A stretch of 64,000 nt of DNA from Colwellia sp. (GTDB lineage Bacteria; Pseudomonadota; Gammaproteobacteria; Enterobacterales; Alteromonadaceae). How positions within the stretch are numbered: position 1 is the stretch's first letter; each line of letters begins with the position of its first letter. Positions 1 through 7,453 of this stretch are shown here, in pieces. Made by a program: the position numbers and the translations under genes. The stretch lies in the NCBI GenBank assembly GCA_020630795.1, contig JAHDIK010000011.1:62001-126000 (forward strand). The letters run 5' to 3'. The notes under the pieces were generated by a model that had not been told where the DNA came from, made no database searches, and saw nothing but the letters and a program-made list of their open reading frames with translations.

Positions 1-240
1 CATCACGTTATTCGAGGGACTAAAGCAGGGAGAACCAACGACAACCAACTTACAATATTCGACGGAGTTGGTTTTGCAATAGAAGACTACTCTGCCCTTA
101 GGTATATGTATAACCTAGTAAAAAACACAAACCAATTTCAACAGATTGAGTTAGTTGCTAGCCCCGAAAACCCGAGAAATTTATTCGGTTTATTAGATAG
201 CAGTAATATCAACCACGCTGATTGTAAAGGAGTTGCATAA
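1..240 (+). CDS. Ornithine cyclodeaminase, C-terminal part (cut by window edge)
   Basis: Frame 1 is open from the first base and encodes 79 residues before TAA at 238-240. The segment TIFDGVGFAIEDYSALRY matches the conserved C-terminal region of the ornithine cyclodeaminase/mu-crystallin family, which makes proline from ornithine with release of ammonia using NAD. The stop overlaps the next start by one base (TAATG), so it is translationally coupled to the CtlX-like gene. Together with the downstream amino-acid symporter this suggests an arginine/citrulline to ornithine to proline catabolic unit. The Rossmann domain lies outside the window, so the assignment rests on the C-terminus and the neighbours. 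Confidence 0.75.
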   Translation, partial: HHVIRGTKAGRTNDNQLTIFDGVGFAIEDYSALRYMYNLVKNTNQFQQIELVASPENPRNLFGLLDSSNINHADCKGVA

Positions 241-1160
241 TGGCACTTTTTCCTCAAGCTCCTTCAGCCGTTGTCATGGTAAGGCCTCATCACTTTAGCC
301 CAAATAAAGAAACCCAAAACGACAATAGCTTTCAATCAACACAAGCATTTAATTCAGCCGCTATTAAGCAACTTGCTTTCGAACAAGCGACGCAAGCTGC
401 AAAAACTCTTGAATCCCAAGGAATTACAGTACATATATTTGAAGATAACACATCAACTACGCCCGATTCTGTATTTCCAAATAACTGGTTTTCTACACAT
501 ACTGGTGGGCAGATCGCCATATATCCTATGTACGCTAAAAACCGTCGAAAAGAGCGCAGAGTCGATATAATAGAAACGCTAAAAGCACAATACCGTGTTC
601 AAGACGTTATTGATTATTCTGGCTTAGAATATGACAACCTGTATTTAGAAGGTACTGGAGCAATGGTACTCGATCATGTTGAAAGGGTTGCTTATGCAGC
701 ACGTTCAAAACGTACAGACTCACATGTATTAGAGCGATTTTGTTCTCACTTTAATTTTGAACCTATGCTATTTGATGCAGAAAACAAAGAAGGGATTCCT
801 GTTTATCATACTAACGTTTTGATGTGTATTGGTAGCGATTATGTGATGGCTGGATTTGACATGATCACCAACAATGATCGCAAATTCGAAATTATTAATC
901 GTTTTAAACGCGCAGGAAAACAAATCATTGCGTTATCTGAAAGCCAAATCGAAGCTTTTTGCGGTAATGCTCTGGAATTACAGGCTCAATCAACACGTAT
1001 ACTTGCACTTTCTGAACGTGCATATAAAGCACTAAACACCGAACAAATTACACTTTTAGAAAAAAGTGTTAAGTTAGTACCTCTAGATGTATCAGCCATT
1101 GAGCTAGCAGGAGGATCTGTAAGGTGTATGTTAGCAGGTATTCACTTGTCCAAGCGTTAG
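240..1160 (+). CDS. ctlX: CtlX-family amidinotransferase-fold hydrolase (citrulline/arginine utilisation)
   Basis: This 306-residue cytosolic protein has the guanidino-group-modifying enzyme fold related to arginine deiminase. Catalytic-type residues are visible: the FPNNWFS segment with Asp76 just before it, Glu137 in YLEGTG, His190 in YHTNV, and a C-terminal Cys296 in GGSVRCML. This is the expected order for a Cys/His/acid amidinohydrolase. The start overlaps the stop of the cyclodeaminase gene by one base. With that gene and the AGCS carrier, it probably removes the ureido or guanidino group of citrulline or arginine to yield ornithine. The exact substrate cannot be read from the sequence. 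Confidence 0.75.
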   Translation: MALFPQAPSAVVMVRPHHFSPNKETQNDNSFQSTQAFNSAAIKQLAFEQATQAAKTLESQGITVHIFEDNTSTTPDSVFPNNWFSTHTGGQIAIYPMYAKNRRKERRVDIIETLKAQYRVQDVIDYSGLEYDNLYLEGTGAMVLDHVERVAYAARSKRTDSHVLERFCSHFNFEPMLFDAENKEGIPVYHTNVLMCIGSDYVMAGFDMITNNDRKFEIINRFKRAGKQIIALSESQIEAFCGNALELQAQSTRILALSERAYKALNTEQITLLEKSVKLVPLDVSAIELAGGSVRCMLAGIHLSKR

Positions 1161-1219
1161 TTCGAATGTAGTTAATTTTTCAATTCGTTTATCGATTTTT
1201 CATTACAGAAGGAAGCAGT

Positions 1220-2632
1220 ATGATCAGTTTTATTGTCGACCCCATCAATAATATTCTCTGGGGCCAAGGTCAAATTTTAATTTATCTACTGCTTTTTGCT
1301 GGTTTTTGGTTTTCATTTAAACTGGGGTTTATACAGCTTCGCTATTTCAAATACATGTTTTCAGTCATGAAAGGCAGCACAACCTCCGACAAATCTGGTA
1401 TTAGTTCTTTTCAGGCCTTATGCACAGGGTTATCAGCGCGAGTGGGTACAGGTAACCTAGCAGGTGTTGCGATGGCTATTTCACTTGGTGGCAGTGGCGC
1501 TGTATTTTGGATGTGGGTGATTGCGCTTCTAGGAATGGCAACCGGGTTTGCCGAGAGCGTACTTGGTCAACTATATAAGGTACGAGACGATCATAAAGAG
1601 TTCAGAGGTGGTCCAGCGTATTACATTCGTTCAGGCTTAGGTAAACCTTGGTTAGCCATTTTATTTTCGCTGTGTTTATTTCTCGGTTACGGCATTAGCT
1701 TCAGCGCAATGCAAGCCAATACCATTTCTGATGCACTAAACAACACTTTTAACATTCCTAGCGAATATTCTGGCGCTATTATAGTATTACTTGCTGGGAG
1801 CATTGTAGCCGGAGGCCTACGTAGTATCGCGCGCTTTGCCGAACTCATAGTCCCTTTCATGGGGTTAGCGTTTATTGCCGTAGCCGTTGTTGTTACGCTT
1901 ATGAATATTCAACTATTACCCAGCATGTTTACTGATATTTTCTTGTCTGCCTTTGGCTTAACTGAAGCAGGTGCAGGTGCATTAGGCGCAGCGATTAAAA
2001 ATGGTATTCAGCGAGGTCTCTACTCAAACGAAGCGGGTGCAGGTAGTGTTCCTCACGCCGCTGCTGGAGCTTCACCAGTACCCAACCACCCTGTAGCGCA
2101 AGGCTATGTACAAATGTTAGGTGTATTTCTTGATACTATGGTGCTCTGTACCTGTACAGCGGTGGTTATTCTTCTTTCCGATATAACCATTAGCGGCGAA
2201 ATGGAAGGCATAAGAATGACGCAAAATGCTATGACAGCTCACTTTGGTAGCGGTGGTAATTATTTTGTTGCTGCGGCAATTACATTATTTGCGTTTACCT
2301 CTGTTGTTGCAAACTACGCTTACGCTGAAAGTAACCTACACCTTTTTAAATTGGATAATAAATTTGGCCGTATCACATACACTGGAGCATATCTATTTAT
2401 GGTGTATTGGGGAGCAAGTGCATCGCTAAAACAAGTATGGGGAATGGCCGACATGGCATTAGGATTAATGACTCTGGTAAATATATACGCCATTGTATTG
2501 CTAACACCTACTATCGTTAATTTAACCAAAGACTATCAAGCCAAATTAAAAAATGAAGAACAACCAACCTTTGTCGAAGCAGATGTAGAATTTCAGGGTA
2601 CAACTGAAGAAGGCGTATGGGCTAAACGTTAA
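1220..2632 (+). CDS. Sodium/amino-acid symporter, AGCS (alanine/glycine) family
   Basis: This 470-residue polytopic inner-membrane protein has the AGCS hallmark around residues 70-110 (GLSARVGTGNLAGVA followed by GLY/TRP-rich helices and FAESVLGQLYK). A second conserved stretch near residues 265-285 contains GIQRGLYSNEAGAGS. The family couples uptake of alanine, glycine or related small amino acids to sodium entry. An AGAAGGAAG ribosome-binding site lies just upstream of ATG 1220. It follows the CtlX-like gene by 59 bp on the same strand and is probably the permease of that catabolic unit. A strong hairpin follows the stop. The substrate is inferred only from context. Confidence 0.9.
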   Translation: MISFIVDPINNILWGQGQILIYLLLFAGFWFSFKLGFIQLRYFKYMFSVMKGSTTSDKSGISSFQALCTGLSARVGTGNLAGVAMAISLGGSGAVFWMWVIALLGMATGFAESVLGQLYKVRDDHKEFRGGPAYYIRSGLGKPWLAILFSLCLFLGYGISFSAMQANTISDALNNTFNIPSEYSGAIIVLLAGSIVAGGLRSIARFAELIVPFMGLAFIAVAVVVTLMNIQLLPSMFTDIFLSAFGLTEAGAGALGAAIKNGIQRGLYSNEAGAGSVPHAAAGASPVPNHPVAQGYVQMLGVFLDTMVLCTCTAVVILLSDITISGEMEGIRMTQNAMTAHFGSGGNYFVAAAITLFAFTSVVANYAYAESNLHLFKLDNKFGRITYTGAYLFMVYWGASASLKQVWGMADMALGLMTLVNIYAIVLLTPTIVNLTKDYQAKLKNEEQPTFVEADVEFQGTTEEGVWAKR

Positions 2633-2647
2633 TTAATACTCAATAAA

Positions 2648-2696
2648 AAACGTCGGAGTTACTCATCAGTTTATGATGAACAACCGTCCGACGTTT
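2648..2696. terminator. Bidirectional terminator-like hairpin between convergent genes
   Basis: Ten-base perfect arms (AAACGTCGGA at 2648-2657 and its complement at 2687-2696) enclose a second small stem (TCATCA/TGATGA at 2663-2668 and 2674-2679). An A run precedes and a T-rich stretch follows. It lies 15 bp after the symporter stop and before the end of the convergent M16 gene. Confidence 0.8.
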
Positions 2697-2764
2697 ATTT
2701 GATAAGCTACACAAGGTAACCTTATTTTTTCAGCTAATGCTTGTAAAGCTAGCCACTAACTACG

Positions 2765-5614
2765 TTATATTTTGTGGTTTATCACTTCATAACCTAATGC
2801 TTCAAGCTGAGGCTTTAATACACTAGCGTTACCTACCACAACCATTAGCATTTCATCTAAATTAAGATGCTTTTTAGCAAGGCTATTTATCTCTTCTAAA
2901 GTAATATTTTCAACAATATTCGCGCGAGTTTTAACAAAATCTGGCGCTAAGTCATGCTCTAATATTTGTGCTAAAAACCCAAGTTTAGCGCGTGGTGTTT
3001 CATATTTAAGTGCGTCTTTTTGATTAATTGCTTTACGCATGAACGCTAACTCTTCTGGTGTAATACCTTTTTCACCGTATTGCTTAATTTCTTTAATAAA
3101 TTCAACAATTGATTTATCTGTTACATCGGCCCTAACCTCTGCACTCGCGGTATACGTACCTGAAAGCTTATCCGCACTAAAGTATGAACGAGCGCCATAC
3201 GTATAACCTTTATCTTCACGTAAATTTAAGTTAATTCGGCTATTAAAAGCGCCACCAAGAGGGAAATTCATCAGGTAAGATTTGTAATACTCACCTGTTA
3301 TATCCTGTGTAATTGAACGTTTACCAATGCGTATCGCCGATTGCGCAGCTTCGTCTTTATTAACTAAATAAATAACGCCTGTTTTTGTATCTGGTTGAGG
3401 TAACTCAAGTGCCAGTTCAGCGCCTTTACCTTTCCAAGCATTAAAAATAGATAATTGATCATTCACTTCTTTCTGAGCAAGATCTGACACTACAATGATT
3501 TGCCCCCCTGCCGGTTTTACTTGCTTAGCATAAAATGCCTTTACGTCATCTAGCGTAACGTTTTGAATGGTTTGCTCGTTACCGTTGTGTGGCATTGACG
3601 CAATATTGTCAGCATGTAATAACTGCTTATATGCCGTAGACGCTAAGTACCCTGCGTTTTTCTTCGCATTAATCGCACCTTGAATAGCATTGTTTTGGTT
3701 ACGCTTAAACTCGCTTTCGATAAATGCTGGAGACATAAGCTTTTCGTTTACCAATGCCATTGTCGCATCAATATGTTTAGTTAATGCGTTTACATTAACT
3801 CTTAAATAATGATTTGATGCAGAAATATGAACCGAACTACCAAGCTTTTGCAAAGCTTTGCTCATGTCTTCTGCGCTGCGAGTTGTGGTAGATTCATTCA
3901 GCATTGCAGCAAGTAACGATACTAAACCAGCTTTATCTTTATTTTCGTAATAACGACCTGCAGGTATTTTAAGTAACAATGAGGTTGTTGGTGTTTCTAA
4001 ACTTTGTGTACCAAGCACTTTGATACCATTGCTTAATTGCCCATTCCACATTTGTGGTACATCAACCGCTTTGTTTGCACCTGCTGTAGGAATAACGCTG
4101 CGATCAAAATTATCAACCGCCTTTCTCACCGTAACATCTGTTTGTGCTATAGCTTTTGTATCAAATGTTCTAGGTTTTGGTGTAAAAGTATCTTTAGCGG
4201 CGATCATGTTTAAACGCCCCTTAGGTACTACGCTCATGATTACACCATGCTTACCTTTAATATATTGATTAAACACACGCATAACATCAGCTTTGGTTAC
4301 ATTAGCGTAGCGAGCGATATCTTGCTCAATGTAGTTTGGGTTTCCTTTAAAGGTTTGATTAGCAGCAAGTTGACTTACTTTGCCCGAAACACTTTGCAAA
4401 CCAAATACGAAACCTGATTCCATACTTGCTTTTGCCTTAATGAGGTCGTCGTCTTCAACGCCTCGTTCTTCAAACTCTACTAAGGTGTTGCGAATAACTT
4501 TTTCAATATCTGCTAACGACTTTCCTGACGCAGGATGAGGCAATGCAAACATATTAAAGGTACATGCTAATTCAGCACACGGATGATTAACCGACGCTTG
4601 TACCGCAATTTGGTTTTTGACAAGGTTTTTATATAACAGCGACGTTTTGCCACCACCTAAAATCGTTGATAACAAGTCGAGCGGCGCTTCGTCTTCATGG
4701 CGCACAGAAACGGTAGGGTACGACATGTAAATAAGTGGAAGGTGCACGTTGTCTTCCATTGAAATATAGCGATCTTCATTAATTTCAAATGTTGGCTTTT
4801 CAGGCATTTCCACTTCTGGCCCACGAGGAATTGAGCCAAAATACTTTTTGGTGAGCGCGAGTGTTTCTGCAACATTTATATCACCACCAATCGTTAACGT
4901 CGCATTATTTGGCCCATACCAACGTAAGAAAAACGCTTTTAAGTCGTTAACATCAACACGGTTTAAATCTTCCATGTAGCCAATTACAGGCCATGAATAT
5001 GGGTGACCTTCTGGATATAACGCTTGAGATACACGCTCATTTAATCGACCATAAGGTCGATTATCAATTCGCTGTCCACGCTCGTTTTTAACCGTTTCAC
5101 GCTGAACTTCAAATTTTTCCTGTGTTACAGCATCAACCAAAAATCCCATTCGGTCTGATTCAAGCCATAACATTTTTTCTAACTGATTCGCTGGAACCGT
5201 TTGAAAATAGTTAGTGCGATCGCTGTTTGTTGTACCGTTCATGGTACCACCAGCTTCAGTCACTAATTTAAAGTGCTGTTCATCTGCAACGTTTTCAGAA
5301 CCTTGAAACATCATGTGTTCAAAAAAATGAGCAAAGCCTGACTTACCAAGCTCTTCACGACCCGAACCAACATGATATGTTATGTCTACATGTACGAGTG
5401 GATCTGAATTATCTTCGTGAAGAATAACGGTTAGACCATTATCTAAAACATATTTTTGATACGGAATAACGGTTTCGTTACCTGTTTTCTTAACTTGCTC
5501 TACAAATGTTACGCCGGCAATTGTTGGCAACTCAACAGCTGTTTTAGCCGTATTTTGAGTATTTTCACACGCGGCTAAACAAGTCAGTAATAAAGGTATG
5601 GTCCATTTTTTCAA
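2765..5614 (-). CDS. M16-family zinc metallopeptidase, lipoprotein, duplicated domain
   Basis: This 949-residue protein has a lipoprotein signal peptide (LAAC lipobox, Cys16), so it should be anchored in the envelope facing the periplasm. The inverted zinc motif HFFEH is at residues 96-100, with the distal metal ligand expected around Glu178 (VKNERGQR). The C-terminal half, from about residue 520, is a second M16 fold without HxxEH, as in two-domain bacterial pitrilysin relatives. RYxFG/Y-like substrate-binding elements appear near residue 830 (GGAFNSRINLNLREDKGYTYG). It probably degrades peptides in the periplasm. It converges on the AGCS gene and has its own promoter region upstream. Confidence 0.9.
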   Translation of the reverse strand: MKKWTIPLLLTCLAACENTQNTAKTAVELPTIAGVTFVEQVKKTGNETVIPYQKYVLDNGLTVILHEDNSDPLVHVDITYHVGSGREELGKSGFAHFFEHMMFQGSENVADEQHFKLVTEAGGTMNGTTNSDRTNYFQTVPANQLEKMLWLESDRMGFLVDAVTQEKFEVQRETVKNERGQRIDNRPYGRLNERVSQALYPEGHPYSWPVIGYMEDLNRVDVNDLKAFFLRWYGPNNATLTIGGDINVAETLALTKKYFGSIPRGPEVEMPEKPTFEINEDRYISMEDNVHLPLIYMSYPTVSVRHEDEAPLDLLSTILGGGKTSLLYKNLVKNQIAVQASVNHPCAELACTFNMFALPHPASGKSLADIEKVIRNTLVEFEERGVEDDDLIKAKASMESGFVFGLQSVSGKVSQLAANQTFKGNPNYIEQDIARYANVTKADVMRVFNQYIKGKHGVIMSVVPKGRLNMIAAKDTFTPKPRTFDTKAIAQTDVTVRKAVDNFDRSVIPTAGANKAVDVPQMWNGQLSNGIKVLGTQSLETPTTSLLLKIPAGRYYENKDKAGLVSLLAAMLNESTTTRSAEDMSKALQKLGSSVHISASNHYLRVNVNALTKHIDATMALVNEKLMSPAFIESEFKRNQNNAIQGAINAKKNAGYLASTAYKQLLHADNIASMPHNGNEQTIQNVTLDDVKAFYAKQVKPAGGQIIVVSDLAQKEVNDQLSIFNAWKGKGAELALELPQPDTKTGVIYLVNKDEAAQSAIRIGKRSITQDITGEYYKSYLMNFPLGGAFNSRINLNLREDKGYTYGARSYFSADKLSGTYTASAEVRADVTDKSIVEFIKEIKQYGEKGITPEELAFMRKAINQKDALKYETPRAKLGFLAQILEHDLAPDFVKTRANIVENITLEEINSLAKKHLNLDEMLMVVVGNASVLKPQLEALGYEVINHKI

Positions 5615-5835
5615 CGTTATTGCTCCTATACAGAAATGCGGTGAGCATAAACACCCACGACTTAATTCGATTTTTATACGCTTATTAAAACTGAATTAAC
5701 GCGAATTAACCAGCATTTGACATGTTTATTTACAATTGAACAAACAGTGCACAGTTGCTGATTTTATTGTGTTACAAGGCCAAGCTAATCAATCTCTTTG
5801 GTTTTATTGTTTGTTTTATTGACAAAACACACGAA

Positions 5836-5854
5836 TGATATCATTATGATATCA
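5836..5854. promoter_or_regulatory. Tandem TGATATCA operator upstream of the SPFH gene
   Basis: Two identical 8-bp palindromes, TGATATCA at 5836-5843 and 5847-5854, are spaced 11 bp centre to centre (one helical turn), 27 bp before the SPFH start codon. Such tandem palindromic half-sites are the usual binding pattern of ribbon-helix-helix repressors. The gene after the SPFH gene encodes such a protein. Autoregulation is an inference. Confidence 0.55.
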
Positions 5855-5880
5855 CATCTGGTTTTTTAGGAAGATATTCA

Positions 5881-6747
5881 ATGATTGAAAAAGAAATTAA
5901 AGCGCCAAGCGGTATTCCAATGATTGCTGTAATTTTGGTCTTGCAAGTGGCGATGATCGGATTAACAATTTTTGCGATGGCAAACCACATTCCGGCACTC
6001 ATTATTGGCGGCATACTTTTCAACATTATTGTTGGTATTTGTTGGGCAGGATTCTTTATGGTTAACCCCAAAGAAGCCCGCGTTATGCAGTTTTTCGGAA
6101 AATATGCAGGCACAGTACACGACACCGGCTTACGCTGGGCAAATCCATTTTATACAAAAATGCGTGTGTCTTTACGTGTTCGCAATTTTGAAAGCAGTAA
6201 AATAAAAGTAAATGATAAAAACGGTAACCCAATAGAGATTGCTGCTGTAATAGTATGGGAAGTAGTCGATACCGCAGAAGCTGTATTTGAAGTAGATGAT
6301 TACGAAGATTTTGTTTCAATACAAAGTGAGTCTGCATTACGAAATTTAGCAACAACATACGCTTATGAAAATCATGAAGACGAAGAAGGCATAACACTTA
6401 GAAGTGATCCAACTGAAATTTCAAACGCCTTACAAGTTGAAGTACAAGACCGATTACAAAAAGCCGGCGTTAAAGTGGTAGAAGCTCGTATTAGCCACCT
6501 TGCTTACTCGCCAGAAATTGCAAACGCTATGCTGCGTCGACAACAAGCAATGGCAATTATATCAGCACGCCAAAAAGTAGTTGAAGGTGCGGTTGGTATG
6601 GTTGAAATGGCATTAACAAAACTGTCTGAACGTAACATTGTAGAGCTAGATAGCGAACGCAAAGCCGCTATGGTTAGTAATCTACTTGTTGTATTATGTA
6701 GCGACGATGCAGCGCAACCTGTTGTTAACACGGGTAGTTTGTATTAA
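5881..6747 (+). CDS. SPFH/band-7 domain membrane protein
   Basis: This 288-residue protein has two N-terminal hydrophobic segments (about residues 12-38 and 40-60), followed by an SPFH domain (about 65-245). Stomatin-like features include [36 protein letters not shown] and the conserved RxxAMA stretch near residues 218-225. SPFH proteins form large membrane-associated rings or scaffolds in bacteria. The ATG at 5881 is preceded by AGGAAG. The gene sits behind the tandem TGATATCA element and is followed 126 bp later by an Arc-like DNA-binding protein, so the pair is probably co-transcribed and self-regulated. Its cellular role is unknown. Confidence 0.85.
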   Translation: MIEKEIKAPSGIPMIAVILVLQVAMIGLTIFAMANHIPALIIGGILFNIIVGICWAGFFMVNPKEARVMQFFGKYAGTVHDTGLRWANPFYTKMRVSLRVRNFESSKIKVNDKNGNPIEIAAVIVWEVVDTAEAVFEVDDYEDFVSIQSESALRNLATTYAYENHEDEEGITLRSDPTEISNALQVEVQDRLQKAGVKVVEARISHLAYSPEIANAMLRRQQAMAIISARQKVVEGAVGMVEMALTKLSERNIVELDSERKAAMVSNLLVVLCSDDAAQPVVNTGSLY

Positions 6748-6873
6748 TTGCCTACTTCTCGCCTATGAATAAAGCAAGTTATTAGGTATTCAATTGTTAT
6801 GTATCAGCTACAAGAATGTTACTAAACGTGGCGCTCTTGTGGCTTGTAAGTTTATTGTTATTTGGAGTATTAA

Positions 6874-7062
6874 GTGGCTAAAAAAGCGTATCCGCTCAGG
6901 ATCAATGAAGAAATACTTTCTGCGATGCAGCGCTGGTCTGACGATGAGTTACGTAGTCTTAATGCCCAAATAGAGTATGTACTACGCGATGCCCTTAGAA
7001 AAGCTGGACGTTCGAAGCCACCTGAAATTACGCCTATTGTTGACCCTGTTGAAGATAAATAA
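6874..7062 (+). CDS. Arc-like ribbon-helix-helix DNA-binding protein
   Basis: This 62-residue protein begins with a beta-strand-like YPLRINEEI followed by two helices (LSAMQRWSDDELRSLNAQIEYVLRDALRKA), the Arc/MetJ ribbon-helix-helix pattern. The C-terminus is a short acidic, proline-containing tail. The start is GTG at 6874, chosen because GGAG lies seven bases upstream (6863-6866) and the N-terminus fits the family. It is the second gene after the SPFH protein and is the natural candidate to bind the tandem TGATATCA sites at 5836-5854. There is no toxin-like partner, so a toxin-antitoxin reading is unlikely. Confidence 0.8.
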   Translation: MAKKAYPLRINEEILSAMQRWSDDELRSLNAQIEYVLRDALRKAGRSKPPEITPIVDPVEDK

Positions 7063-7261
7063 CCCAAAAATGTAGGAACAAAAGACAACGGTTATAATCA
7101 TCTGCGATACTTTTTTACGCTCCGCTCAACTCACCAATCTTCGCGCTTACCTTTTTCCACCTCAATCAATTTTTATTATTTATTACTAATTTGAAAGTTT
7201 ATTACGTTTTAAGTTTTGAGATTAACTATTAGTACTTACCTAATATCACTTTATTTTAGGC

Positions 7262-7351
7262 AAAAAAAAGCCGATGACAGAATCATCGGCGTATTAGCTA
7301 TGAGGAAAGCTAAAGTATACAATTATTACAACAAGCGTTCGCGTTAGGAAC
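7262..7351 (-). ncRNA. Candidate small RNA downstream of polA (the spf/Spot 42 position)
   Basis: On the minus strand a predicted transcript starting near 7351 is about 90 nt long. It opens with a 5' stem-loop (GUUC/GAAC arms, 7348-7351 and 7337-7340). It then has a hairpin TAGCT/AGCTA (7308-7312 and 7295-7299 read on the minus strand) whose loop exposes UUCCUCAU, complementary to a ribosome-binding site. It ends in a perfect 8-bp GC-rich stem (7283-7290/7270-7277, 5-nt loop) followed by eight U. In enteric bacteria spf (Spot 42) occupies this place downstream of polA on the same strand. I see no primary-sequence similarity to Spot 42, so this is a positional counterpart at best. Confidence 0.55.
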
Positions 7352-7357
7352 AAGTGC

Positions 7358-7414
7358 ATTATAGAGTAACAACTCTATAAAAGTAAAGCCCAAAATGTAA
7401 TTAATTTACATTTT
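7358..7414 (-). promoter_or_regulatory. Sigma70-type promoter of the candidate sRNA with two dyads
   Basis: On the minus strand TTTACT (7382-7387) and a perfect TATAAT (7358-7363) are separated by 18 bp. A perfect dyad TTATAGAGT/ACTCTATAA with a 4-bp centre (7359-7380) covers the spacer and most of the -10 box. A second dyad, AAAATGTAA/TTACATTTT with a 5-bp centre (7392-7414), lies just upstream of -35. The dyads could be operators. The upstream one resembles a CRP site but has one base too few between half-sites. Confidence 0.55.
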
Positions 7415-7453
7415 TTGTTTCTTTATTACTTTCAGTATACTTTATACGCTTTT

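Larger units (their letters stand above)
7063..7453. other. Non-coding gap between the RHH gene and polA, holding a candidate sRNA
   Basis: No credible reading frame is present in these 391 bases. The RHH-proximal half (7063-7260) is AT-rich without obvious structure. The polA-proximal half holds, on the minus strand, a dyad, a sigma70-type promoter with a second dyad, about 90 transcribed bases and a strong terminator, all listed separately. Confidence 0.8.

Noticed and set aside
6874-7062. A toxin-antitoxin system built around the RHH protein
   Set aside because: No toxin-sized gene is adjacent; the partner is a membrane SPFH protein.
7262-7351. Naming the polA-downstream RNA as Spot 42 (spf)
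   Set aside because: Position and orientation agree, but none of the conserved Spot 42 sequence is visible, so only a positional counterpart is claimed.
7392-7414. A CRP site in the dyad upstream of the sRNA promoter
   Set aside because: The half-sites TGTAA/TTACA are separated by five bases instead of six and lack the G/C core of a CRP site.
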